DNA from: Arthrobotrys musiformis
Taxonomy: Eukaryota > Ascomycota > Orbiliomycetes > Orbiliales > Orbiliaceae
Assembly (NCBI GenBank): GCA_036971715.1
Contig: JAVHJL010000005.1
Location: 372,001-436,000 of the forward strand
Direction of reading: 5' to 3'
DNA: 64,000 nucleotides
Shown here: one piece after another, positions 13,061 through 24,761 of the stretch
How the letters are laid out: the number at the start of each line of letters is the position of its first letter
Position numbering within the stretch: position 1 is the stretch's first letter
Program-made: the position numbers and the translations under genes
Notes under the pieces: model-generated
Told to the model about the DNA's origin: nothing
The model's input: only the letters and a program-made list of their open reading frames with translations
Databases searched by the model: none

Positions 13061-13570
13061 GTATTAGAGGACATCACTGTACATACGTTTGCACGCATGC
13101 GCGCTGGATGCATGTGCAGGGATGTAGAGGTAAGAACTAATCAACAAACAAGAAAGTCGGATTTTGGTGGGACCTTTTGATGTTTTGTTCTATTAATTTC
13201 TTAGAGGAAGGTTGAGTATGGTGGTCAGAGAAATTGCTGCTAAACTTGTCATCAAGATTTTAATTGTTATATCGGGCCACGGGCCCTTGAATTCGAACAC
13301 TCCTGTCTGGTATTCTTAAGTGCTCACAGGTGATAATTTTTCCGAGCCGCGATGGTAGCCAAGTAGCTACCCCTTCGGGTAGGCTGCGCAGGAGACAAGC
13401 CAACTAGCCCGAAGGGATTAATTGTAGTTTTTCAAATCGATCGGTCAAAGCTCACTACACTAAATGCACTTTTGCGTAACGTAGACATATAGAACACATC
13501 CTTTGCACTATATATCACATTAGTCTCGTTCCCAGACGCTCGGCGGGCAGAACTCATTGTGACCAACCTT

Positions 13571-13603
13571 CTAGAGGCGGCTAGTCTCATAGCCAGACTA
13601 GAG
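13571..13603 (+). repeat. Mini-insertion with 6-bp direct repeats
   Basis: CTAGAG at 13571-13576 and 13598-13603 flanks a 21-nt core, GCGGCTAGTCTCATAGCC plus AGA. A further GTCTCGTTCCCAGACG copy without a clear duplication lies just upstream near 13522-13537. Confidence 0.4.
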
Positions 13604-13641
13604 ACAACCCCAAATCCTATTAAAAGTGAATTTTGAGAAGC

Positions 13642-13659
13642 CGCATATACGTATATGCG
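13642..13659. repeat. 18-bp perfect palindrome
   Basis: CGCATATACGTATATGCG is its own reverse complement. It is the longest of several ATATGC-type palindromes in the spacer; no function can be assigned. Confidence 0.7.
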
Positions 13660-13745
13660 CGCAGCGCTGCAGCTGCCCATATGCAAATACGTGATGGACT
13701 TTGCATGCATTTGCCTTCATAGGTAGTGGCACCTTTACGTTTACC

Positions 13746-13802
13746 GGTATGGCCTGGCACCGCGAGACCAGGATGGCCTGGCATCGCGAGACTAGGATGG
13801 CC
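13746..13802 (-). repeat. Two adjacent 16-nt mini-insertions sharing GGATGGCC borders
   Basis: Cores at 13755-13770 and 13779-13794 read TGGTCTCGCGGTGCCA and TAGTCTCGCGATGCCA on the minus strand. They are separated and followed by GGATGGCC (13771-13778, 13795-13802) and preceded by GGTATGGCC (13746-13754). This is either two insertions or a 24-nt tandem duplication of one insertion. Confidence 0.55.
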
Positions 13803-13916
13803 TTTGTGATACTGATGCACTAAAAAACAGCATTCTTAGAACCCTATTCACAAATTTAAACCCGAATTAGTCAAGTTTCTTTTTCCTTTGCTTTTAAGCT
13901 GCGTTTTTGTTCATTG

Positions 13917-13967
13917 GTTTGACTGCCCTCTTTGTGATGTCTGGGTACGAGAGCAGTTTAACTCCCC
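13917..13967 (-). repeat. Mini-insertion with 12-bp repeats (10/12), ATCAC subtype
   Basis: GTTTGACTGCCC (13917-13928) and GTTTAACTCCCC (13956-13967) flank a 27-nt core. On the minus strand it reads CTCTCGTACCCAGAC then ATCACAAAGA. The match to the copy near 43,034 continues into GGGC, part of the flanking repeat here. Confidence 0.6.
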
Positions 13968-15283
13968 CTCCCTCCCCTTTCTTTTCTTTTCTTTCCTTTT
14001 TTTTTTTTGCTCGATCGCTCGATGCATGCTATTACGAGCTCGGGGATGGCCGTGAACGATCGGTCTCGATCCGCGAGAGACACGAAGTGTCCCCTTTACA
14101 AGTGCTTGGGATTCTAGAAATCGCGGAGGCAAATTGATTAAGCCGAACAATTCGAAACGCTGAGGCATGTGTCCACCCTATATCGCCTTGAAAACTCGAG
14201 ACTGTGCTTTGGTCCCATGCACGGAAGTAAGTCAGACCGGTCTCGGAAGCTAGACTAACTAATTGTAAGTTTTATATCACCTCAATCTTTAACTGAAGCT
14301 ATCAAATTCGTTATGCATATATGGCTTTTAACAGTACAATCTGCTTATATCAATGTCAGTAATATCGTGAAAAGTACTGCAAATCTATTATGGTCAATTA
14401 TAACGTTGTAATGAAGAGAACGGTTGAGTGCGTGTCGACTTGGTGAGGTTGAATAATATCACGTCAGTCTCATACCTCGGTATGAAGGCCGTAAATCTAG
14501 ATCTGTGTTGATAACCGAATTCATTAATCAGCATGTGCACAACAACGCGACCCGCCATAAACTTTTTTCGTGATTAATTTAAACCGAATTTTAACCTGTC
14601 TGAAATCGACTCGTATTATAATCAATATAGACGGCCAAGTTTCCACTGGGTTCCAAATATACCATAGCCATGGGAGATCTCGACAATCTAAGAAGCTGAT
14701 CAATTTGAGACACTCTCCAGTTAGATGGAGCTGAGCGAAAAGGATATACTACATCAATATTCGCAGGGTACAAAAAGCTTCCTCGCAAACATGCATGAAG
14801 TGGCCACGCATTGAGTCCGCCTCAGTTGGAATCATTTCCGCAGATCGCACTACCATATAATTTAGGTTTTTGATCCGAAAAAACCAGGCGAGTAGACGGG
14901 TCATGTCGCCAATGGGCAACAAAGAGCAAGCATCTTGCCAATTCGTTATACATGTATAGCGTTCTGGAATGTAGAAGGAATTCTTAAGTCAGTTGTAGGA
15001 GGCACTACACAAGATTCGATTCCTATTCGCTGGCCAAGCTGAGCCATTGTGGAAAATATTTGTGTTGGCTAGGATGTAGGCATAAGGGGAGGGAATTCGA
15101 ACTCTTGTTCCAGTTTGTAAATCAATAACTAACTATCACTAGCCATCTGCTAGCCACTGTTAGGCCGCCGAGGGATTTGTAATTACAAGCTGGTCATAAG
15201 GCCTTCATGAAGGCGAATCGATCCTCATTAATTTGCTATGCCTGCAGTGGCTCCCTTATGTGCATACATGCACTCCACCCCTG

Positions 15284-15307
15284 CTCCAACATGTTAACAT
15301 GTTGGAG
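15284..15307. repeat. 24-bp perfect palindrome
   Basis: CTCCAACATGTT is followed directly by its exact reverse complement, with no loop. Chance occurrence of a 12-nt-armed palindrome in a given 64-kb window is unlikely. It could bind a dimeric factor or be a fused pair of terminal inverted repeats; the sequence alone does not decide. Confidence 0.75.
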
Positions 15308-15379
15308 TCGATTTTCAGGGGTCACGAAGCTACCTCTATAGCTCTATCGTCTTTTCTTTTTCTTCCCTTCTTTTAAATT

Positions 15380-15390
15380 CCCCCCCCCCC
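15380..15390. repeat. C homopolymer
   Basis: A run of eleven C residues follows a pyrimidine-rich tract. Confidence 0.8.
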
Positions 15391-15698
15391 AATAGGTTTG
15401 CATGATTTGAGTCTTACTATAGTACTAACACCAAGATAACGAATGTGCAAATGCCCCAATGCTCCTCAGATCCTATACTAGGTATCATTTGAACTGGGGA
15501 TATTACTCTAGAGACGGTGGTCGACCTGCGCTACTCGCTCAGAGAGCCATTCTTCGGATATTTCTCAGATAAACTTTTCGGGGACTATGAAACGATAGGC
15601 TGTAGAGCGGGGCAAATGGTGTGCCAAATGACGTGACCCGAAGAGAATAAGCACACTTAATCATATAAGAGTACTGAGATACTGATACCTGCATATCC

Positions 15699-15738
15699 TG
15701 CCAGATGGTCTCAGACGTCACGAAGGGGGCATGCCAGA
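15699..15738 (+). repeat. Mini-insertion with 7-bp direct repeats, ATCAC subtype
   Basis: TGCCAGA at 15699-15705 and 15732-15738 flanks a 26-nt core, TGGTCTCAGACGTCACGAAG followed by GGGGCA. Compared with the copy near 43,034 it lacks the central GTACCC. Confidence 0.55.
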
Positions 15739-16192
15739 CGTGAAAGTTCTACGTCACGATCGATCTTTCAACATGTAACATTGTCCCCTGCGCAGCACCA
15801 CCCTCTGGGTGGTAACATGTAACAGTGCAGATAGTTGTTTATGTATATATATATATAATTATAGGAAATCCCCACCGGGGAAACTTTACAAACCGAGAAA
15901 CAGTTAGCCTCGAATTTAGCGGGCTGCTTCGTGTGGTTTTTTATGTACGTTCAACGTTCTACAGATCTATCTATCATTGATCAACCACCAGTGATCATGA
16001 CGTGACATTGGTCAGCTAGCTATCATGTTGCGTTGATGTTGCGTGTTATAATTAGTCCCGGATTAATTAAACTACGGCGCACCTAGGTTGATTAAGCACG
16101 CTCCCGATGATGGATATTATATGACCATCGAGTCTAGACTCGATATAGTGCTCTATTTACATTTATGCGTGCGGATAGTACGTGGTGTATTC

Positions 16193-16235
16193 TAGCTTCG
16201 TGATGGATTCGAGGATAATGTATGTAGCTTCGTGA
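16193..16235. repeat. 11-bp direct repeats around a 21-nt core
   Basis: TAGCTTCGTGA is exact at 16193-16203 and 16225-16235. The repeat itself contains CTTCGTGA, the reverse complement of the TCACGAAG tail of the ATCAC subtype, so the repeats may themselves be element ends. Confidence 0.4.
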
Positions 16236-17864
16236 CTCTATGGTTCTACCCTCGCCTGGCCTGGATCTAGGCCATCATATGGAAGTTGGTTTGAAGTTAG
16301 TTTAAAATTTTTTGGCTTCGAAGCTTCCTGCAGCTGCGATACGCAACCTAAAGGTTCCGCGAATTCCGTCTATTTGCTGAATTCATGAAACTTACCTACA
16401 ATATCCAAGAGCCAAATCCCTTATGGCTGCGGCTTCAATTCATCAAGCTAATTGTGACAGAGATGACAGCAAGTTAAAACTAGTGTCTCAAGAATACGTA
16501 TGTACCATCTGAGTTTTGTGCCCCGATTAAACTGTCGCTACCTTGGGAATATTGAAATAAAGTTTGTCCCGTGCCGGGAAGTGCGGATCTGACTATGACA
16601 ATTGATTCCTTGAGCTGAATTGTTCTCCTACCCAGGTTAATAGCGTTTTATATTAATGTATTCCCAAGTTCGAAGATGCGCAGCTCTGCCCATGCATATG
16701 CCGGCCATGATGTCATAGTAATATGGTGGTCAACGGCAAAACAAAACCATGGCTGGCCGGCGCAGCCGAGGACTAGCTCATGCACATTCATTATTTTCCC
16801 TTAGGGGCGCATGTATGCATATCCGGTGAGGTAAATTGCTAACTAGGCTTGTAGTTTCGGACTAAGCTAAACTAGCTAAGCTACGAGACACTTTATAGGG
16901 TCCTACATGTCATATATGAATAAGTGGAGAATTGGCATGTCCGACCATCAAAATTGAGCTAGCCAGTTAATCGCTTTAAGGACATGCTACGTACCATATT
17001 GGTCACCCAGAACTAGGCTAGGACGGAGCCCGTTTGTACTAATCGATATCATGTGTCGTATACTATCTTGATATCACCTGAGGGATGATGTAGACAGATG
17101 TGACTATATGTATTTGCAATATTTTTAGACGCTGAGGCGTACTTCACGCCTTAACTATTTGCTCAGACATCCATCAATGGATATGTCTTGTGAGGCAAAG
17201 TTCGCTTCCTTTCCCTAGCTATCATGGGAAGGATACCGAACCGTTGGGGGGTTGCAGAATTTCCCTAGATCTATAGAAGTCCTAGCTAGTAATGTTCCAA
17301 TGTTCCTGCACGTCCATATCCTGCGGAAGACATGTACATGTATGCATGCAGGGGGTTCTCCAGACTAAGACATGCATGTGCGGTCGCACACCGCTTTGCA
17401 AATTTGGCGAACAGCTAGCCATGTGTATAATCATGGGGATATCGGAGTTAGTTGCGTACCAAACGTTTAACTCTCAGCCTTTCATTTTCAATTGTACAAT
17501 TATGCTTCCTGGACTCGAGGCTAATCCTTCACCTTCGATCCTCAATTAATCAATTCGCTGCATGCATGCAACTAGTGCAAGACAGTATTAGGAGATCGGA
17601 AACCTGGCTTCGGACAGTCAAATGGTCAGCCTGTTCGTGGTGCACGCTGAGCTCATATATCTTTTATTACTATATGTTTCGAGATTGTTCGATCGGACCG
17701 GCCATGGACCCACTTTAACAACCAATTAATTGCAATCCTTCACAGTTCGAGCCCTTCCAGGTGGGACAAGTTCCAAATTTGGCAACCAACTGATCTCGTA
17801 CCCAAATCAATTACTGCACCTCACCCGATATTGGAATTAGAGGATGAGCTGGGACGCTTACATG

Positions 17865-17903
17865 GCTATCCCACGGCGTCTGGGAACGAGACTAGCTATC
17901 CCA
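17865..17903 (-). repeat. Mini-insertion with perfect 9-bp repeats
   Basis: GCTATCCCA at 17865-17873 and 17895-17903 flanks a 21-nt core that reads TAGTCTCGTTCCCAGACGCC plus G on the minus strand. The same AGTCTCGTTCCCAGACGC string occurs at about 13,521. Confidence 0.7.
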
Positions 17904-20191
17904 TATAGTTTGCCTTCGTGACATGTGGAGTCTGTCTTCCCCCTCACACCGATCTAATCGTTTTTGATTTTCGCTTAGTCACTACCCGGATGATCCCGCT
18001 TTGATTTCCAAGTACGCCTCAGTTAGTCAGAGACTTGTTTTCTGAGGTTAGGAACAATCCACGAACCCCTAGTGGGTAGGACCGTACATAGTATTCCAAA
18101 ATATTACTCGGTTAAAACATGCATTGCGACCTGTGGATGGCTAATTTACCTTTTCAGAACTTTCAGATTTTGTAGCAACATTGTAACGTTACCTGGACAT
18201 CACATCACGTACCGAAGTTTTAGGATTCTGCCCGCGGGCGGCTGAGCCGAGCGTAGTTGCTAGAGCCTCGACAAAGGAATCGTAAGTTTTACCATCTATA
18301 AAACCATGCGCCGTGGCCAGTTTTGAAAGCTGATTGATTTCTCGGCCTCATATCTTGTATTCGACTTATTCACGCTTCGTTTTCGTTCAATCCCGAGAGT
18401 TCCCGCCATTAAAAGCCACGATTCTGCGAGTTCCTAGGGGTTTCGACCCCTGCTGTTTATAACGTTTAGATTTGAAATCACGTCCATATACGGTGCTACG
18501 TTTCGGATTCAGTCTCGTTGTTGGTGCGTCGACCACCAAGAAATTTCAACCTTTTTGAACATTCCTCGAATTGGTGGTAGAATTCATCTCCAAAGGATCC
18601 CCTTTTCGAACTACGAAATTCCAACTTCAAAATTTCTCCGATACAATTCGACCAAAACGGCCCGGATGCCCACGAATATTTCCACGAAGTCATACGTTGC
18701 AGTGTCCACCATCCATAACGCGAGGGCGCACGTACGCAAAGCCTTACTATCATCGACGTGGCGGTTTTAACCAAACCCATTACAAAACCCGGATGCTTTT
18801 ATACGGCCGAAAACCAGTTTTTCTTGCACAATAAGCTCACCTAAGTCGATGGAGAGCGGGTCTATATTCGGGCGGTCGGCGCAGCACTAACAAAACAAAT
18901 CGTCGGGACTTCGGGCAATATTACAATACTACAACGTGAACATACTGTCAAGATATATGTATCGACGCCGAAAGAGCATTCTCATAGCTGAGTCAACTCA
19001 ATCGACTCAAATTCGCTGGGCGTTTGGTACCCGTGTGTACCCGACCATCGTACTCTAGTACTACGGTACGATCGAACACTGCATATCGTTTGCGTTTGGG
19101 GCGCAAAGGTTAGGGCTCGTCGAGTATATTTATAAATTATACTAGATTTTCGGGCTCAAAACAAGAAGGAGCAACTTAAGTAGATTTATATATAAGATTT
19201 ATCACCTTTAAGCAATGCAATCAAGTCTCTTCAACCGCATGATACATACCAATGCTACGTATGGCAAAATTGATGAATTCCGCCGTGCACCATAGGCCAC
19301 CCTACGAGACAAACCCTAGATTTGGTGCAGAGTTTTTGTTGTAATATTGCATGAAATTGCGTTGGCCTGCCTAAATGTATATATGTGCCAAAGCTTAAGC
19401 CCACGGGACCAACTAAAGCTGTCCCCACCGGCAGATAATGTTCCCTTTTGCCAGCGCTAGCCCTGATTTACAAGGCGCCGTAATATATCTGTTTGATTCC
19501 TTGACCGTAAGCATGCCCTAACACAGAACATTTCAATTTATCTTATGCTGGCTACATATGCATATGTATGTATACGGACCTGGGTAGGTAAATCGGCATG
19601 TATCGCATCAACATATATGGGTGATCCTTCTTGTGTAACCCCATAGCAGCGCTATAGATCTAGATCACGATCGTACAGACGTCTCTTTAAGCTTTCCAGA
19701 TTTAGAACTATGTTTTCGATCGAGCTTCTGATACATGATAGAACATAAGAGTTTCTAGCTATAAGACAAATGCAACATACTCAACACATTAACAAAGCAG
19801 GGTGATGTTACACAGTCAACATGATACGACCTCGAAAGCACAAAAAAAGAAGAGAGAAGAGCTATAAGGAAAAAATAAAAGAAACCGTGAACTCAAATCA
19901 CAAACCCGACCCCAAAACCCTCATTCGATGTAAATATGCTACCAGCACCCGTTCATAACCACCTGCGTCGCCAATAACACCAGTTTGCACCAAGTAAGAT
20001 TATCCAAAAAACAGTAAGACGACAAGCCCTCGATCGTTTGAGCCCAAGACGGATGTGTGAACTGATGACAGTTTATCTAATAGACCGGGCCGTTGATATT
20101 GCATGGAAGTTCGGCAGCGTCGTTGATTGGGCCGGCGTCCGGCTCGGGAGGCGGGTTCGGATTTGTTGGTTTTGGGCCGACCGAGACGTTT

Positions 20192-20219
20192 CGGTCTGGG
20201 GTGGTCTCGCGGTCTGGGG
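20192..20219 (+). repeat. Eight-nt TGGTCTCG flanked by perfect 10-bp repeats
   Basis: CGGTCTGGGG at 20192-20201 recurs at 20210-20219 with only TGGTCTCG between. It shows the minimal shared core of the family. It lies in a GT-rich tract, so slippage is possible. Confidence 0.5.
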
Positions 20220-20827
20220 CAACGCTTGTGTCGATGTCTGCGTTGCGGAAGTTGTCTAATATATGGCGAAAACACAGTGACATGTCAACAAAGATATCAA
20301 TAAATTAAATGGAGAAACAAATGGGGTTAAAGGATCCTTGTATTCAAGAGGAAGGATGCACTGTTTACGTACAGTTGCTCGCGCTTACGCCTTGGAAGAG
20401 CTCGGAAATCGGCCCCGCGGTAGCGTTACCTGAGCACCCCATGCTTTGTTGGAGAAGCGAATTTGGTGACTATTGAAGGACACCGGAAGATTTGAATGAC
20501 CAAACGAGCGTTTGAGCTTTCGGAGTAATGAAGCTTTTATTATATATGAATATAGGTCGAGTGTCTTTGGGTGAAATACCAACTAAAGGAGATTGGTGGT
20601 CTGTTCTCGGGGAGGTATATAGTAGGCAGTCCTCGTAAATGTCGAGGGAAAGAGGTGTTCGGCGAGGGAATGGAATCAAATTTGTCCAAACGGAAAAGTG
20701 GTCGATAGGGAAATATTTTATATGTGGCGTGCAGAGAACAGGAAGATTATTGAGGAAAGGAAAAATCGATCAGGGCGAATGAAGGAGCGGCCTTTTATAG
20801 ACAATAGGGTATCTGCTACACAAGAGG

Positions 20828-20858
20828 CGGATCCACGGAATCAAAGTCACGGATCCAC
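20828..20858. repeat. 9-bp direct repeats around a 13-nt core
   Basis: CGGATCCAC at 20828-20836 and 20850-20858 is exact. The core GGAATCAAAGTCA has no GTCTCG motif. Confidence 0.35.
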
Positions 20859-22826
20859 AACCGATGCAATATGGAATTTTAGGAGCCGCAAAAAGTATTG
20901 AGCTTTTTGAAATTTGGACGTCGGCGTGGTCCGCAGCCGCGCATGTGGCCATAATATTGGATCCGTGCATGTACCTTCACGACATTGTTGGGCGGACTCA
21001 ACGTCACAAGGCACATTGTAGTTATATATCTCAGGGCTATGCATAGATACATCTATCCATTGCCCGTGGATCCGTGGTCCAGGACAGCCTCGAGTCCTGC
21101 AGGGCCCGCCATGTCATCTATAAAGAGTCATTTTACGTAGCATCTCAACTATTGGTTCCGGGAGATATAATGTACATCGCTATTATCGCTCTCATGCAAC
21201 TAGGCTCCCCGTACGGTACGCAGGTGTATATAGGAAGCTGGTTTCATTGATTCGGATAGCCTTAACCCGTTCGGACACGGCTAGTTGCACTGCTTTTGCT
21301 ACGTCTCTGTCTTGTTCAACGCCGCTGGGCTTACCTCGGACCCCCTGGTCACGTATCCGAGTGTTCGGGGGCGCTCTTAAACCAAAATCTTAGATGCTGC
21401 ATGCGCCTTGCCACCAGTAGAAATCCTAGAAAGATCAGATGCAACAAAGATCGCAGGGAGGAAATGCACTAGATAGCTGGGAGATCGTGGAGCTCGCTCT
21501 CCGCGGGAAATACGGCCGGTAGCCGGCGACTATCAAAGGCGGTACAGCTTCAGAGCGCGATATTGATAAATGAAATTTACAGATTCGAAGAGACATCTTC
21601 CAGCCGAAGCAGCTGAGCCACATATGGTTAGACAGTAAAGTTGCGCATTTTGACTACACCAATCAATACTTATCAGAACCCATGACGCCGTTTGACGCGA
21701 TAAAGAAACACCCAATCGCAGATTCAACAGATCGGTCGACCCGCGGACGCCAATTTGGAGATTAATGTGAATTTCCTTTTTTTTTTTCAGAACCCGTGAA
21801 TGGAGCCTAGTGTTAGCATAGCAAAATCTCGGCACGGGATACCAAAATCGGGGCATCGATATTTTGGGTAAGTCTGTCTGTGTCTCATACATATATATCT
21901 GTGTCGACATGTCTCGGACGTCCGGACGGGAAACTCATACGAAGGAAGATTTTGGGGAACACATCTGGTACTGTGCAGCTGTTTAAAAGCCCGATGACTA
22001 AAACTCGGCCCGTCGGTATCGCCGCGAGGAGAATGCAAATGCAGTGCCGTAGGATGTTCTCCCCTATCAGTACCTAGGCTTGTTCGGGCTACTTTTTCAG
22101 ACCCGAGTTTAAGAACGTAACGTACTGGGCCCAACATAAATCCTCGCACTCGTTGTATTATTTGTTTCCCGAACACACCCATGGGATTTGAATGGGACTC
22201 CTTTCTCAGTGGGAAATTTAAGACACGACCCCAGATCTGCAGAGCGAGGGAAACCATAACGTTTAGTTTCCTTTTCAAAGGCAGACTCCACCACAAACTA
22301 ATGCAAGATCTCCATGCAATTGCGCAAGTATGTCCTGCGTCTAGACAAGCCAGCAAATGGTATACAAGATATCTGCATGGGATGAGATCTCTGGCTTTGG
22401 AATGATATGAGGGGCATGCCGGCAATGCACAACGACAGATGTGTGATTCTTATGTAGAATTTAAAATCAAATGTGTATATAATATTAACATCAGCAAATT
22501 TCGTTATCTACCGTTCAGAATGATGTGCGATCATAGGGGCTATATGTTTCAAATTCGTGAGAGCTCGAGCGCTCCGCACAACGGTTGATATATTTTACCC
22601 GATGTGTTCGAGAGTGATCGAATTTGGCAGTACGATACGATTAAAAACGCGAGAATATAAACTCTGTATAAAAATTTCTCCTGCGGAGGTATATATAAAA
22701 CGCGAAAGTGATTAATGAGGTAATCTATGGATCCCGGCGTACGTGGGATAAGGTCGACCAATAGATGTACTTCGTCACATACTTATATCGTCATATTTTT
22801 TGTTGGAATATATATTACTAAGGCTA

Positions 22827-22864
22827 AAATGCTGGTCTCATATCAGACCGCACAAGGAAATGCT
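22827..22864 (+). repeat. Mini-insertion with perfect 7-bp repeats, CGCACAA subtype
   Basis: AAATGCT at 22827-22833 and 22858-22864 flanks a 24-nt core, GGTCTCATATCAGACC then GCACAAGG. The GGTCT/AGACC arms and the GCACAA tail match the copies at 10.7 and 11.2 kb. Confidence 0.65.
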
Positions 22865-24712
22865 TACATAACTTAACCTTACGCAGCAGTAAGGGGAATA
22901 TAATAGACCTGTAACTATTAATAAGGGGTATGTAAGCAATAATGATAGTGGAATTAGAATATTTTATTAGATTATAATGGGCTATCTAGCTGTTACACAT
23001 AGATCTCAACCTTCGAATTCAGCAGTTGATGCTATGAAATTCGGATTGAGATCTCGGGATATGACCGAGATCTTGGAAACAAAACAATCAACCAAAAACT
23101 CCTACATCGATGCATCATGCATGCTGCCTACTGCCCTAGATAGGCCATTGCAACGTGATGGTGAAACGTTAGAGTGTAACAAGGCTCGATATACCTCAAA
23201 ACTCCGGGCTGATCGTGCAACTGCAATTGAATCCGCCTTGAAATGTCTTTTTTACAGACGTAGCATCTTGAATTCAAGTCGGATCCGAGTAAAGACGAGG
23301 CTAGCCGGTCCAATGCGTCTTCAAAGTTGTGACTTCGAGTGATTGCATGAAATGGTTCGTGCCAGTGAATGGAGTATGCCGTTCGAATGCCAGCCAACAA
23401 ACAGAGTCACTGGTCCGCGCCGAATGTATCGAATCAAGAACGAGCTCTGAATTATTCTGCGCCCCCTAATTGTGATTGACATGTGTAGTGCGAGCTCGGA
23501 TTAGAAGACCCTTATGCCTATCGGTACGTATTTCGGGGCCTAGGACGAGGCAGATGTTGGGTCGGTATCGCTTCTGATAGGCATAGAGCTCGAGAATACC
23601 CGGGAATTCCATAGGCCCTTTCAAACCCAGTTTTACCGTGCGCATGAGCTCGGGTGCATTGGAATGTACATATATTGCGCTTTGGAGGGACCATTTGCAA
23701 AGTTTGCTGAACCTGCAGGTCTCGTCATCAGCTTTATGTCTTCGAAATGCCCTTGCGTAGAATCCTAAAAGCATGAACCAATGGGTACGGAACACCCACC
23801 CCCAGATCACATCGGCGGCCTCCGCTGACCTTCTTGAGTGGGGCGCGGGGCTGTGATATATCGATAGCTCATGGCCGGTAATTATTTTAGCTACAAGACG
23901 CGGTCGAAGTTAATTGGTATTGTAGTATAGTGCCAGCCACGTTTATCCAGAAGAATCGTCTTCTTGGGGTTAAGGAGTAAGGGCCCTCGAGAGGACCCCC
24001 AACTAGTCACACATGCAAACATGCTGACTTCCCCAGACCCCACACACCCGAAGCAGCCGTACGTCCCCGGAAATGAATTGTCCAAATTGACACAGAAGCA
24101 CCACACCTGCACAGTCAATGAAAAAAACAAAAGAAAATGCGATTGGATTCAGAGAAAACCCGTGAGTTGAAAGAATTATACCGAAAGGCCGAAGGATTTG
24201 ATCGCAATTTCGCGAGTAAGGCATCCAAGGTAATTCTAAAACGACCCTCTTCAACCGTACGAAGTTAGGATGCTAATACTTATATACAGGCCTGACAGGA
24301 AAATCTAGGTCGCGATCGATCCCTATAGGCTCTGATACGACCAATAGGATTTCGGAACGGAGCCGCTGTTGCTACCGTAAAACGGCGATGGTGTGATAAC
24401 CTCAACAAATTCTTGACGTATTCTATTCGAATTGCATATTTTCGGAGGTATCGACTCGAGGGTCCGTCTGCATAGTTTAGTTGAGTAACTGTCTCCCAAA
24501 GGTCAATTATTCGGCATAATTGGGGCGGTAGAAGGCGACCTGACCATCCGTTTCGGTCGTATTCTGGCTCAAAGCTGTTCAATTGGCAAGCTAGACCGAA
24601 TTAATTCCATAAATTTGTAATTATAAGTGGGATTGAATGGTTTCGTCTCGCCTGGACGATATTTCTATAGTAGCAATATACGGGGTCTCTATTCCTGCAA
24701 TACAAGCATACG

Positions 24713-24761
24713 CAGCAGCGCTAAGCATGCCGATGATCGATAGAATGTGCCAGCAGCGCTA
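24713..24761. repeat. 11-bp direct repeats around a 27-nt core
   Basis: CAGCAGCGCTA is exact at 24713-24723 and 24751-24761. The core starts AGCATGCC and ends ATGTGC and is unrelated to the GTCTCG family. Confidence 0.45.

Noticed and set aside
13522..13555. Flanking repeats for the AGTCTCGTTCCCAGACGC copy
   Set aside because: The best candidates (CACATT/CTCATT) match at five of six bases only; too weak to call a duplication although the core itself is a family member.
21787..22425. Longest open frame of the gene-poor region (212 codons, minus strand)
   Set aside because: Composition is Cys/Arg/His/Ser-rich without motif, no plausible introns extend it, and it overlaps unrelated frames of similar quality.
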